Below are positions 1 through 12,515 of a stretch of 64,000 nt of DNA, in pieces. The DNA is from Aulostomus chinensis (lineage: Eukaryota > Chordata > Actinopteri > Syngnathiformes > Aulostomidae). The stretch covers positions 23,857,383 through 23,921,382 of the forward strand of contig JBBMOA010000016.1 of the NCBI GenBank assembly GCA_037954235.1, read 5' to 3'. A program made the position numbers and the translations under genes. Below the pieces are notes generated by a model, which did no database searches, was not told the DNA's origin, and was given only the letters and a program-made list of their open reading frames with translations. How positions within the stretch are numbered: position 1 is the first letter of the stretch; every line of letters begins with the position of its first letter.

Positions 1-1359
1 AGAGAGAAGAAAGAATGTGAGGCTTTGAGATTGACCAACTCTAGAGTATAGTCCGGGACAAAAGCACCATTCCATGAATGGCGGTCACTGGAACCTTTGA
101 AAAGGCTCCAAGCTGCATGGATTCAAACTCTGGCCGGTGGAGCAGAATAAAAGGCCAGTTCTTGGCTCCGCTGCAGAGACCCATCAAACAAGGCCAAAGT
201 GAAGCAGGGTAGGGCTGGCATGATGCTACAACACGACTAGGAATTATCAGGGGTTATTTCAGTTGGCTTGAACTGCTCTGGTGCTACTTCATTATACTGT
301 ATGCACTGTAAAATTGCTGGTGGGAAAAAAACGAGTCAACAGCGGAGTCGATTAGGCCTGAACAAAAGCACAAGTTCCTCTCGGCCAAGTCCTTATGATA
401 TAGCTATTACGTGCACGTTGTTTCACTCTAGAATATCACATTTTACAGGCTGCTTATAAAAACAGCTCTTTTATGTTCACCCAAAATGGATTTTCATTGA
501 AAACACAGATGCGTGTAATTGGCAAATCATGTGGGTGATTTGGGGAGGAAAAACATTTTGATAGCACCCTGGGTCCTACAACTGTGGTAATCTGAACACC
601 TCCTATGATGGACTGTAAAACTAACAGGGCTCTCTGCTTAGTTGGCTGCACGTGTTCAATGACGTCTTTGAGGGAAACAGCAGTTGGACCGGGCGAGGCT
701 CTGGTCTGAATCCTTTTTGTACTCTGAAAGAAAATCCGCCATCAGGGAAACATTTCATAAAAATGATGTTTTTTTTTGGTCTACAAAGGAGAAAAAAAAA
801 ACCCCAGCTCAAACTTAATTGGATTTATTGTTCCTGCTATTTAAACAATACACAGACTTCCGTGAAGCTTTCTGTGTGTACCAGCGCTTATTCAGGACAT
901 CAGCGCATAGATAAATGTCAATAGTTTACCCTGATAAGCAGTATCTGGGAGTTGCAGGCCGGGTGCCAAGATGGTACAGAGATAAAAGCACTGACGTGAT
1001 GTTTGTGCGACGGCCCAGGACATGCTGCGAGGGGATGCTACTCTGCTGTTTCTCTGTCACTCACTTTAGGTGGTCTGAAGGCATTGTGCTGCTAAACTGG
1101 ATGAAGAGAATGGTGTTGGGAATTAGCTGTGGATGTAAGCTTGTGTAATGTAATGTACCTGACACAAAGTGCTTTTAACAGGGATGTGTCAGGCCTGCGA
1201 TTCCACTTGTCACCAGATGAATAAACATTCAATTTCTTCGGCTGCATGAAACCTAACAAATCACTGTCACAAGTTAAAGCGGCACCACTCACTCAACCGT
1301 ACGCTTTAAATGGAGGTGTTAAGGTGAAAAGGCAAACCATGAAATATTCTGTCACTCAC
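1..1359. other. 3' side of macrod2, no confident gene content
   Basis: This stretch follows the 39-nt macrod2 exon on the minus strand and is most simply its next intron. The only coding possibility seen is a weak candidate terminal exon at 237-316 (see findings). The small open frames have no recognisable domain. Confidence 0.5.
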
Positions 1360-1398
1360 CTCCCTTCGGCTGCTCCTCTGTAACCTCCATGTCATTGT
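1360..1398 (-). CDS. macrod2: macrod2 39-nt exon, start of the acidic C-terminal tail
   Basis: On the minus strand a pyrimidine-rich acceptor (CACTCTCTTTTTCCAG) precedes 39 nt that end at a consensus donor (GGGAG, then GTGAGTGAC). The exon is phase 1 at both ends, so it joins the single base left by exon 7613-7691 and reads DNDMEVTEEQPKG. In vertebrate MACROD2 the macro domain is followed directly by an acidic, Glu/Asp-rich disordered tail (human begins VDDNNEEEEDVEM). The composition, position and phase agree. Because the length is a multiple of three with symmetrical phase, skipping it would keep the frame. The intron between the two exons is about 6.2 kb. The downstream exon was not found with confidence. 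Confidence 0.8.
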
Positions 1399-1737
1399 CT
1401 GGAAAAAGAGAGTGTGTCAAACCTTGCTATTTTCTAAGGTTTGATACAGCAAGTCATCACAATGATTAGGGCACAGCATTGTAATGCCACACTGCTGTGT
1501 GCTTCATGCCTGCTGAAACCTGTAAAGATACAATATAGCTTGTGTTTTCCTTTGAATGTGAGTGAAACAGGATAGGTTTTCTATCCTGCCATTTCACATG
1601 CCTAGAGGCCGACTCTCTCACCGTCTCCTTCACCTCACACCGGAAAACGCTCGGAAAACTCACCAACAACCCTGCACTGCCTCCCTCTACTCCACCGGCA
1701 GACAGCCTTGGATCTGGTGAGTTATTACATCAAATGG

Positions 1738-1738
<1 letters not shown>

Positions 1739-1810
<72 letters not shown>
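1739..1810. repeat. (TG)36 microsatellite
   Basis: Uninterrupted TG dinucleotides over 72 bp inside the macrod2 intron. Confidence 0.95.
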
Positions 1811-1816
<6 letters not shown>

Positions 1817-4464
1817 GTCACATTCATGAGACATTCTTTTTCAATTAAATCGCTGTACTGGTAGGCTCAACATAAATTACACAAAAACCACACATTTCCT
1901 CGAAATGCTGTTGAAAGATTGTGGGCTGGCTCGGACAACCGCACCTTAGAAAACCTCTTTGATTGTCTCCTCTCTTTATGTCTATTGTGAGAGACAGACC
2001 GCGGTGTTTCTGGGTGGATGAGTTGAGTTGCACAGTGGGAGACGAGCGAGAGGCTTTGGATACTGTTTTAAGAGGAACTGCAAAGTGAGAGGGAGCTCCT
2101 GGGGCTCACACAAACACATGCAGAACAGCATTTGAGCCATCGCATGTACTGTATGTGTATCTCAATATTCGTGTGGATGGATAAGTGAGGGCATATATGC
2201 ACCAAGTCTGTCTAGGGTGTGTTTCGGGTTGTGAAAAAGAAAAAGCCAGCATTAGATTTGATGAAAGGCTGTTGTCATCTGTTCTGTGGAAGTGTAACCA
2301 TCAGAGCTCCCTACGGATCCGGCGACAGGCTTTTCTTTTGTACAACACTGAATAAAAGAGTACAGTGCATTAATCTAACCCTGCTTGGGGAAACAAAGGC
2401 AGGCCTATGGATACAGTACAACAATAGCGCAAGAATGGAAACATGGGATGTCACATGCTGCAACATTATTAGCACTGATCAACACTGCTGTCAACACAGG
2501 AAATGTATGTGAATTAGTCTGGAATCACATTAAATGACTCTTTGTTTCCAGCGGCTAAAAAAACCCCCAAAACAGCACAATTATACAAGGAGTTCACATG
2601 TTATTGCTTGTTTACTCTTTCAATACACCAAAAGAGATGACGAGATGAAAAATTCCAACATTTCATAGTTCAAAATTTTGGTCAGTTCTATAAATGTGAA
2701 CATGCGTTGTGTCCATAGCATCCTGTCTACCAGATGCACAACAGAGAGAATCACTATCGTGAACGATTGTTATTTTGTAGCTGCCCAGTGTCCCCGGCTC
2801 AGGGAACGTCCCTCCACCGCAGAACTTCCTTTTCCTTCAAAAGTTACTGTGTGTACACTTTTATATCTGTGTTTTTCTTCTAGGATAGCTCAATGTTTTA
2901 CATAGGTGATTGTGTTGTGTCCTGCTTTCGAGGGTGGGGTGATCTCGCCTTGAGCATCAAATGAACCAGAACCGCCACCGCTCATATATCCTCGACTCAC
3001 CCAGTCAAACGGAGTTGTTGCGAGGACAGAGGACTAGGAGGTGCTGGAGGCAGCGGGTGCAGTAACAGACATCTGTAATCTCCTGGCAGATGACCTCAAG
3101 TGCTCCTTCCTAGTGGGTCACGGCATCCTTGCGGGCATGTCATAATCTACCATAAGTTCCTCTTTACATGCGGTTACATTCAGTTACACAGCTTGGGGTT
3201 AATTCATGTTATGCCCATCACAAATCTAAAATTATTAAATCCCTTCCAACTCACTTTAGCACCATGAGTGTGTGCAATTTAACGAACAAAAATGGATTTC
3301 GACACCCACAAAATTCACCTCTAAATGATCTACAAGTGACCATGTCCAGCCAGCATTGTGCCTGTAAGCAGCTAGGATGTGGACATTTTTGACAATTTAT
3401 GCAATTTATGCATAACTGTTTTCACATAAGATGAGGAGGAAACTAAATCCTCACATCTGCCAAAGCTGTAGTCTGAGAGGCTCACGAACACACCATGGTC
3501 TCCTCATTTCCAGACCACCAGGGAAAACCTAGTGAAACCAGCGCAGACTTCATTTTCACCCCTCACGGGGTTCCAGTAGCCCTTCATATCCTCCGTCAAC
3601 AAATTACAAGTGTGCGTGTGATAGCAGTGTGTGCGTAGCGCGGCTCCACTTCTTCCAAAGCAGTGGGGGGTGGAGGGTATTCGTTTTCCAACAGACATGT
3701 GGGTGTAGGTGTGTGGGTTGTGGGATTGGGGGAATCAAGTGTATTAAGTGCCATGTAAATAAATGTCGATTGCAAAGTCGGAGAAAGAGTGTGAGAGAAT
3801 GTAGCAGCCGCTGCAGGTCTGCGGGCTGTGTTCATACTGTCAGCACTAAGGCTGACAGAAGAGAAGAAGAGATGGAGCCCAGCTTGTGGGCAGCCACCCG
3901 GATCATATTAGTGGAGAAGTACAGCCCGAATCAATTTCAACATACTTTTACTCTCCACAACCACAGCTGCCTGATTGCCTCCATGCCTGAAAATAATACG
4001 AAAGGCAGGATAAATGAAGGACTATGAACCAATCTGAATAATACACTCATCTCATTATTACGATTGTTAATCAATTAATGGGTTTAATTATTCTCTTTTT
4101 TGCAGCGTTTATTGATTTTTCTAATAGATCCTTTACATTTCTGTTTACAGAAGGTGTTTTTTTTCCCCCCCCCTCGTAGTTAGTTTCTTAAATTGATTTT
4201 AATGGTTATGACACTGAATTTTTCAAGGGTGCTCATTCTCCCCGGCAAAAACATAAAAAATACAAAATTGAGAAAAAAAACCATGAAATAACAAAAACAT
4301 AAAAAGTGCGGGGTTGGAGCTTCTGACAACATTCTGAAAAAAAAAAGAGACTTTATTTCAATTGAAGGTCACTGGCATGTTTTTGCTAAAGCACCTGACC
4401 AAAACAACATCCTGCCCTCCTGAGCTACATGCTAATGACATCAACTATTCATCTCTTTGGATAT

Positions 4465-4469
<5 letters not shown>

Positions 4470-4520
<51 letters not shown>

Positions 4521-4530
4521 GGGGGGGGGG
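4470..4530. repeat. compound (TG)n-G13 microsatellite
   Basis: About 24 TG units run directly into a 13-base G run (4518-4530). A second imperfect TG tract follows at 4611-4640. Confidence 0.95.
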
Positions 4531-4989
4531 TTCCAGTGTTGTTTGCTCTTAAAAGCAAAACTGATACTTTTCTAACCGTTTTAGCAAAGTTGTCACAACA
4601 CCTTTATGTATGTGTGTGTGTGTGTGTGTCTGTGTGTGTGGTTTATGACTTCTAAGTAATGAACAGGTCATTGCCTCACTTGTTATGAGCTCAGCTGGGC
4701 AAAGTGGGTAATGGATGGTGAATGGGACTACAGAGGCAAACGCTGTAGTTTCTGTGTGTATCAGCTTGTTTACTGATTTGCATATTTCAGTATTTGTGTG
4801 TCTGAGAGGCCTCTTTTACTGAAGTTAGAGCTCTTAACAAGTGGAGCGATCCCTGAGCTGTACGGTGCTACACAACAAGGGTCTGGTTCTCCTGTCATAT
4901 CTCATCAGACAGCTTCTCCACTCGTGAGTCTGTTTGAACCCTGAGCACATACCACCCAACTCGTCTAAGGTTTCTCAGTGTTGGAAAAC

Positions 4990-5062
4990 GCACGCACAAA
5001 CACACACACGCGCGCGCACACGCACACACACATGCACACACACACACACACACACACACACA
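4990..5062. repeat. imperfect CA/CG microsatellite
   Basis: Alternating purine-pyrimidine tract of CA with embedded CGCGCGC and single variant bases; of the type that can adopt Z-DNA. Confidence 0.9.
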
Positions 5063-6449
5063 GTGTTATGTTTGTTTGTGCACCATGCTTGATGTCCCTG
5101 TCTGCAGGTGTGTATGAGTATTCTTGTCAGTACAGGCCACTTTTCTAGTTCCCTTCCCAGCCAAATGTAACCATATTTTGTCTGTCGCACATAATGGCAG
5201 CTGGTGTGACATCACATTGTACTGAGGCAATTTCCGATATGCAAATGTCCTGTTTACATGTTCCTGTTGCAGACACTGTCACTTGACAGATTGCTGGAAT
5301 ATGAGGAAAGCAGCAATTGGATGAAAAATGAGAAAAGTGAGACTCCAATAAATAAAAATACCATCAGCCCTTGACACATTTGAAACTGATATCAGAAGGA
5401 AGATGCAAGATGCAAGTACACACACACACACGCAAATTACAGAGAGATCAAGGCTGCTATTCACAACACCATAGGAGCTAACGCAGCTGATGGAGGAGCC
5501 AGGAGAGAAGCTCCGCCTCTCCTTGAGCTAAAGAATTAGAACATGGAAGGATGAGGTAATGACTAGGAACAAGGAGAGGTGGAAGTGAGAGTGAGCGGGG
5601 GAGAGACTAGGGAGGGTCAGTGCGAGGGAAGGTTACTGGAATCTTGATGATGTTGGAGGAGACAGAATGGTCTCCGTCCTCTGTGCGATGCATTCAGTGT
5701 CACTGCAAGAACTACCCAACGCTCTCTGGCACTGAGGATGAGGAGATGTTCTCATAGCGCTTCAGCACACCTGCGGAGTTAATTCACAGCCTCTGAGTCA
5801 CTGCTGTCATTCCTGGCAGGATAAATGTATCTCTTTTCACACGACAGGCTTACGAATTCCCTACGTGATGCAATCATACCAATCAGCATTTCTTTCTTTA
5901 AAGCACACCTTTCGACTGCTGCTAAACTCATTAACACCGTACAGCTAATACCAAAGTGTCTGTATTCCACAATCACAGCCCAAGTGATGATATTACCTTG
6001 TAGCTTCCATTTCTAGACAGTGTGGTGAAACATCTGAACATGCGAACAAGGTGAAAGACTGGAGCAGGTGTAGGTGGGGTGAAGAACTCGCCTGCCTCTC
6101 TCCAGACAATGACCCTGGCCGGAAAATGTCTAATTTATTTAGCCACTTGGTCTATAATGGAATTAACATCCTCTTCAGCCCACACATGCACACTGAGCAG
6201 TGATGAAGGGGGCCTGTAGCCAGGAGGTCAGAGTGCACGTGAAAGACAAGACGGTGAGATGAGGAAAGGCACTTGAGCTGGCACCACGGTGTGCGCCGCG
6301 TTAGCCTTATGGGACGACCCCACAATTAATCAAAGCCTGACCTTTGCCATCCTCATTAGCAACTCACTGCATGTTGGTAAATGATGTAGCTCATACAGAA
6401 TTCTATCTAATAATATAAGCCCTTATATGTTGATATTTTCCCTTTGTGA

Positions 6450-6469
6450 CACACACACACACACACACA
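6450..6469. repeat. (AC)10 microsatellite
   Basis: Short pure AC tract. A similar shorter tract lies near 5417-5433. Confidence 0.9.
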
Positions 6470-7075
6470 GACGGTTGTTTGGTTTCTTTCCTGTTCCTAG
6501 TCATGGAGAGATGTAGGGCAGTTATCCACTGACAGCACTTGTAAATGGTGAGAGTGATAACTGGAGAACAACAGCTCCAGATTCTCATCTCAGGGCACTA
6601 ATATGATGAGACGGGCGCTGGGTGCAGGGGGGGGCAGGCAATATAATTAAGGTCTCTCCCTAGAATGTAATCTTTCAGGAAAGAGCCTGGGCGGGGAGCA
6701 GGACAGATGATGGGAGCACACAGGGAACAAAACACTCTCCATCTGGGAGCAGCGAGATGAAGGCCTGAGAGCTACTATTCCGTTGGGGAGGTGGAGATGG
6801 AGACGTGAGGTAAATGGGAGGTAATGCTCAGGCTGGTGGAGCCAGCCAGCCAGCCTCTTTTGGGTCCCCAGCTATTCAACTCAATCCTCCATGGAGCCCC
6901 CATCAGAGCTGGTGACTGCTCGTGGCCCCCGAAAAAAAAGATGATGGCGTGAATGGAGGGAGGGAATTGAGAGAGGGAGAGAGTGGGAGTGGAAGATAAC
7001 AGATGTTTGTTTATTTCACAGACAGAATTGAGAAAGAGTAACCAAGGACTATCAGTGGTTGCTATGCAGCCCTGA

Positions 7076-7094
7076 TTTTTTTTTTTTTTTTTTT
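7076..7094. repeat. T19 homopolymer
   Basis: Uninterrupted run of 19 T. On the minus strand it would read as poly(A), but no retrogene body is recognisable next to it. Confidence 0.9.
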
Positions 7095-7612
7095 AGTTCT
7101 TGCAGAAGACATTTGCTGCCGAGGGCCGTGATTATAGTCAATCAAATCTGACATTGAATTCTCAGCTGAATATCAACAATTTTGAAAACTATCGGATTGG
7201 GTTTTCAGCGACAAGCGGTGGAACTACTGCGATCTGCAGACCCTTGTTTTACCAGCTGTCAGCGTAAACTCTTGCTGCCAGTCTCCCACAAGGCAGTGCA
7301 GGTGCTTTGAGTGTGTTTATATTTGAAGGTGTCACCTTCCTAAGCCCACAAGTTGTTAAACTAACGACAAGATATCTCCTTCTGCAGAAGTTTCATGAGA
7401 TACACACATTTGCAAAGCTGTCCATTTCAACACAAACAGTCAATTAAGTGGGTGGTGACATCATCTAACGCACAAAATCTTTGAGTGGAGCATATCAATT
7501 ATTCAGCAAATGTTGAATGAGTTCAACTCCAAACTGCAATGAGCAAGAGAGGAAATATAATGATATAGTATTAATGTTATGCAGTGCAGACAATTTTAGT
7601 TAATACACGTAC

Positions 7613-7691
7613 CTTGAAAAATGACAGACATTTTCTTCTTGTAGATGGCAAAGTCTGTTTCAAGGAAGACGCAGAAAATGACCCGTGTGAT
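7613..7691 (-). CDS. macrod2: macrod2 internal exon encoding the C-terminal end of the macro domain
   Basis: Read on the minus strand, this 79-nt exon lies between a good acceptor (TTCTTTCCTGCAG) and a good donor (CAAG, then GTACGTG). It starts in phase 0 and leaves one base (phase 1). The 26 codons contain RVIFCVFLETDF and, three residues later, IYKKKM. These match the end of vertebrate MACROD2, where the same core (IIFCVFLEVDF, then KIYKKKM) forms the last beta strand and last alpha helix of the macro domain. MACROD2 hydrolyses mono-ADP-ribose from acidic residues of proteins and deacetylates O-acetyl-ADP-ribose, acting mainly in the nucleus. The paralogue MACROD1 differs here (ICVFLEKDEDIYRSR), so macrod2 is the better assignment. 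The ADP-ribose-binding residues are encoded by earlier exons not seen in this window. Confidence 0.9.
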
Positions 7692-7808
7692 CTGCAGGAA
7701 AGAATACGAGACGGAAAAGTAATTAGTTGTGGATGCTCAGTGAATTAGATGATGGAAAAACCAAGTGGACAAGTTTAGATATTAAAACTATAGTGTGCAT
7801 CAGCAGGA

Positions 7809-7858
7809 CGCACACACACGCACACACACACACACACACACGCACGCACACACACACG
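7809..7858. repeat. imperfect CA microsatellite with CG interruptions
   Basis: CA units interrupted by CG dinucleotides, about 120 bp upstream (minus-strand sense) of macrod2 exon 7613-7691. Confidence 0.9.
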
Positions 7859-10208
7859 TTAATTAGTTACCATCCCAATCAAGACCACCCCAACGAGCCC
7901 CGCTGAGGCGGCTTCTAGCAAATATTACAGCACATTACATCAGAATAAGCATTATTGAATGGGTGTACTGTGAGAGCCGAGCGGTTCTCCACAGTATCAC
8001 AGAAAGTGCAAGAACATGAAATTACAAAATTAATGAGCAATTCAAAAATGATTTCACTTAGTATGAAAATTACGGAAATTAAAAAGACAAATAAGACGTT
8101 TCTAATCTACTAGTAGGTGGAATACGGCCATAAATAAGCCATAAATTCAGAAAAGAAAAATGAGAAATGAGTAGATTTGATACTGAAATCTCAAACAACT
8201 CCACTGCCTTGTTGAGTTGAAGAACTTGAAAAAAAAATGGACTGTGCTTCTTCTTCTGTCTTAAAAACCAAGATGGATGATGGTTTTAGAGGAGGGAGGC
8301 CAGTGGAGGACAGTGCTACTGGCTGTTGTGGTGCAAAGCCCATGTGATGTTCATGTAATGTAACTGAAAGACTATTAAATCATTTTAACCTTCAGATAAT
8401 AAAAAAGAACACAGTGAGAATAATAAACACTAACCGTGCTTTATTTTTCAATGTTGGCTGCAGAACAGGAAATATGATTATATGAGGGAGTTTAAACGGA
8501 GGCGACACTGACGGATACATGTGTTACAGCTAAATGCATTTTGGTTGCAAATGGGTGTTGATGCAGGGAAGGTGTGCGATGATGAAAATGAAAAATAAGC
8601 AATAACTCAAAAGCTTGAAAGTATCCAAAGTAATGAAATAAATGAAGCAATTTTGAAAAGTGAAAGACATTACAGATGTTGAAATGTATTCGACAATCAT
8701 GTACTACATGAACATCTGATTGTATTGCAGAACACTTGAGGCAAATGAACGAGACCTTAAACGCACCATGGAGACGTAAACTTGTCAATCAAGGGAGCTC
8801 AAAGTCGCCCCCTGATGGCCATGAGAAAGAGAGCAGATGCGCCCAGAAATGCACGCCTGCTTATTTTACACACTGTTCATTTTCGTCAAAGTCTCAGGAA
8901 TCTCTGGTGTCATTTCATCTGAAAAGCTTCAGACTCTTACATTCTGGGTGGACAGACAGAACCTCCACCGCGCTGTTGCTCATATTAATCATGCTGCTAC
9001 TCTAATTAAAACAAAGGCTTTAATAAGATATTGCAAAAGTGTCATTTCTGACTGATAATATGGAACAATATGTCAGCTGCGTAGAATTCGGACAGTCTTT
9101 CTCCCTCAATGCACGTAGGGAGGATTCATTTAGAGAAATGACACCAGTTTTTAGCAATGTGAGCATTTGAGCGACTGTTGTGTTCTTTCATTATGTTTAA
9201 CATATTGTAAGTCATTCTGTGAATGAGTTTGAATTAAAACAGCAGTTAAAAAAAGCTTTCTACTAGCAATTTCCATGTCCCACCTTGTGATAATATGTCT
9301 AAAACCTTCACTGGACTGTTGAAAGACTGCAGAGAAAGAGGTCACATCTTCTATTTTCACCCTTCTCCTCCTCGGAGCTTTAGACGCGCGGGTCTCATCT
9401 CAGCTGCAGAGATGCATTACACACCGCGGCAGTAGATAATCGCTTGACTGAATAATGGCAATTTTACACTAGCTATCTGCCCCCTAACCCCCCATTCATA
9501 CCTCATGTATGGGAGTGCTGTTATGGAGGAGGATAGGGAGCTGAAGAGCTTCAGCCTCATCCCTGACCTGCCCAACACAAGCATCAGATTCAAAGAGACC
9601 CCCTCCTGGTGCTCATACACACATATATCTATTAATAGTTTATGATCCATGCTTTGGAGTAAATGTTAGGAGCTGAATCCAGGATGGTAACATTTTATTT
9701 TGCTGGATGTCTAGAGGGGGCTTTGTTCGTAAAATGTTGACTCACTCTCTCAACCCGCCAAAATGAGAAAGAAAGCTTTGAGTCGCCTTTGAAGTTGCGG
9801 GATGGCTGACAAACAGATTGTGTGAAAAATGATAATATGCCAAGATGGTGCGTATCACTGCGTGCTGGAAGGCCACAGGACAGCAGCTCCCCAGGAATTT
9901 CCATTAGTCTTTTGTGGAGCTCCATTCTAAAACTGACTGCCCACTGTGAATCAGGATGAATCATGAATTTATCCGTTATACTGAAACACAAAGAACTGTT
10001 GGTGCGCGTGTATACACACTCACACAAACACACACACTGTGTACGACTGGATGTTTTGTACATGACTTAATACGAGGGATTACTGCGGTTCTTCTGTCAT
10101 ATACGTCGGGTTGGTCCCTCTGGCATGGACCCAAACCAGGGACCGTGCTGCATGAGTAATGAGATGACTTGGTGTATGACAGCTTTGTCTGCGTTGCTGA
10201 CATAAACG

Positions 10209-10210
<2 letters not shown>

Positions 10211-10253
<43 letters not shown>

Positions 10254-10256
10254 GGG
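10211..10256. repeat. compound (TG)18-C-G8 microsatellite
   Basis: TG tract (10211-10247) followed by one C and a run of eight G. Confidence 0.9.
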
Positions 10257-11060
10257 TAATAAAATCACTATCCATTGATGTTAAATGTAGCATTCGTACA
10301 TGTCCTAAAACATTCATCCCCTCTGTTAGGGGGATCATGAGATTTCTGGTGTTTTTTTGTTACAGTGGAGAAATTTTGATGCACATGAAGGAAAGAAAGG
10401 AAAAATGATTAACATTTGAGAGAAATCTGGACAAAAGTCTCAACTCTCTCAGTTTGCCTGCAGTGGGGCTACACTGTCAGCATGTCCACGGTCTCGCATG
10501 TTCTTTTATTCCACACGAGTATGATCTCCGACAGATATCAGCTGGACCAGGACGCCGAATGATACCAGACAATGATGTTCTGTTCGTATCCACACCAACA
10601 CTACAGGCTACTACTCCCTGACTGTGTACAATAAATAAAAAAACAGGTGATCTTTGACTTTTTCATTTTAAAAATTGAACTCTGCGAGTTTTGATTTAGA
10701 ACAGCCTGCTGTCAAAGCCACCTGGGGGGAGTGTATCAGACGTAAATATCACATTTTTAATCATTTCCGCTTCACAATTCATGACGATCCCAAGTGATGA
10801 CACTTGCAGAGAAAAACATTTGTTTGGTTGTTTGGTAAGTTGTAGTCTGCTGGATATTTCAGAAGGTAACATACAAAACAACACAAAAAAGTTTGGTATA
10901 CAAAGAATGAGGCAGCTGTCCCTGTGCTCGATACTGGTACCACAGGAAAGTAAGAAAAAGCTACTTAATTAGTGTGAAAGGAGGCTTCATTTGGAAGGGC
11001 ACTGATACTAAATGCTTCATTTTAGATTTTGTAGAGGAGGTTCAATACTTTGCTTTGAGG

Positions 11061-11061
<1 letters not shown>

Positions 11062-11119
<58 letters not shown>

Positions 11120-11132
11120 TGCGTGTGTGTGT
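11062..11132. repeat. (TG)n microsatellite
   Basis: Long TG tract with CT and CG interruptions near the right end. It produces an artefactual Cys-Val reading frame. Confidence 0.95.
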
Positions 11133-12457
11133 TGAGTGTATTGAGTGTGCTCCCTGCAGCCACCGAGGTTGAAAAAGTTAATGGAAGACTAATTAGAAAG
11201 CTGGGGTCCCTGCATGCTAGCCTGCCTTGTCATTACTCATCCCTGATTGGACGGCCTTTGTCAAAGGGTGAGCAAAAATATGATTGGGTCCCCCGGATGC
11301 ATCTGGTGGGGATGGTCATCCTGACAGAAATGTGGTGTGCACAGCAAGGCCTGACCCGGTTTGACCTTTCACCTCCTGAGCTGTGTTTAGTCAAATCCAA
11401 CCTGCTTTGGGTAAAGATGGAAATTCAACGGACATGAAAGGTTCAATGTAAAAAAGCCTATTTAAAAATCAATTGCTACATTACACTAAACAGCTTTATT
11501 TCGACATTGTGTACCAGCTTACTAATATGAATACAGATCGCAACGATCGTGTTCAGTATCTTTCCATGTCATCCTTTCATTATTTTCAAATCTCTCTGTG
11601 GTCACCGGGACTGTAAAGACGTCACTTTATACTGCAGGATTATGAAATCTCCTCCTAATGTACAGGAGGTCTAATAAATATCTAATTTAAATCATTTCCT
11701 TAAAATCATCTGCAGAACACTTTGTTTATGTCACCTAATCAATTCCAAACCAATGTCACTGAGCTGTAATTAAGGTGTGAACATGCGATGCGATGAGACT
11801 AATTAAAATAATAATGCCAGGGGATCAACCTACGTCTTTGTAACTCATTAGCATAGCGCATGAAGTGCTAAGAAAAACGATTTATGCAGAGCTGTCAGAT
11901 TGCAGCTGATGTGCCAGTTTTAGTGAGCAATATGGAAACAGATGAAAGTGTCCCTTACTCACATTTTGTGTGAGGAATATTGTAATATATGTATATCTGC
12001 GGCTCATCATTCTGGCACAGGGCTCACCGGGTGCCCCAGACTCCTGCTGGCTGGCTAACAGATGAGCTGTCATAGCTGGCCACCCATGCTCATAATTACA
12101 TTGGGGGCGCTGCCAGCAGAATCAGACGTGCAGGCACAACTCACGCACTTTCGCTACTTGCATTTCCTTCTTGATTCTGTCACAAACAATAATAGGGACA
12201 GGCTGCCCTCGCATGTCTGCTCCAGCTGGAGCCCAGGCCCAGTGGAGAGCTGTGTGTGCTGCCTCGTTACAGAGCCACTGGCCGAAGCAGAATCCTAAAC
12301 GCTTGGCTAATATACAGAACTCATATCTATCGGCTGAGATGGCTCATAATTACCCTCATTTGCTAACGTTCAAGGTCACATTGGGCAGGAAGCAGATGAC
12401 AGGGCACCTGGGCAGGTCACCACTCCATCACAGTCACCGGGTACAATGAATTGATCT

Positions 12458-12459
<2 letters not shown>

Positions 12460-12513
<54 letters not shown>
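12460..12513. repeat. (CA)27 microsatellite
   Basis: Uninterrupted CA tract. Confidence 0.95.

Positions 12514-12515
<2 letters not shown>

Larger units (their letters stand above)
1399..7612 (-). other. macrod2: macrod2 intron between the macro-domain end exon and the 39-nt exon
   Basis: The intron is bounded by the donor GTACGTG at 7612 and the acceptor TTTTTCCAG at 1399, read on the minus strand. It contains TG/CA microsatellites, a 13-base G run and short CA tracts, listed separately. No transposon or coding block was recognised in the remainder. The open frames at 3.6-4.0 kb are not backed by any motif. Confidence 0.75.

Noticed and set aside
1065..1096. Minus-strand exon-like segment with a good acceptor (CATTCTCTTCATCCAG) and donor GTGAGTGAC
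   Set aside because: In the phase left by macrod2 exon 1360-1398 it hits a stop at once, and it matches no MACROD2 sequence. Its donor context merely repeats CTGTCACTCAC found at the real exon.
3596..4027. Overlapping 132- and 79-codon frames on opposite strands
   Set aside because: The low-complexity TG/GTGT composition explains their openness, and neither has a recognisable motif.
9284..9326. Minus-strand 43-nt segment between a strong acceptor (CTCTTTCTCTGCAG) and GTGGGA
   Set aside because: None of its frames continues MACROD2, and its length would break the frame into exon 7613-7691.
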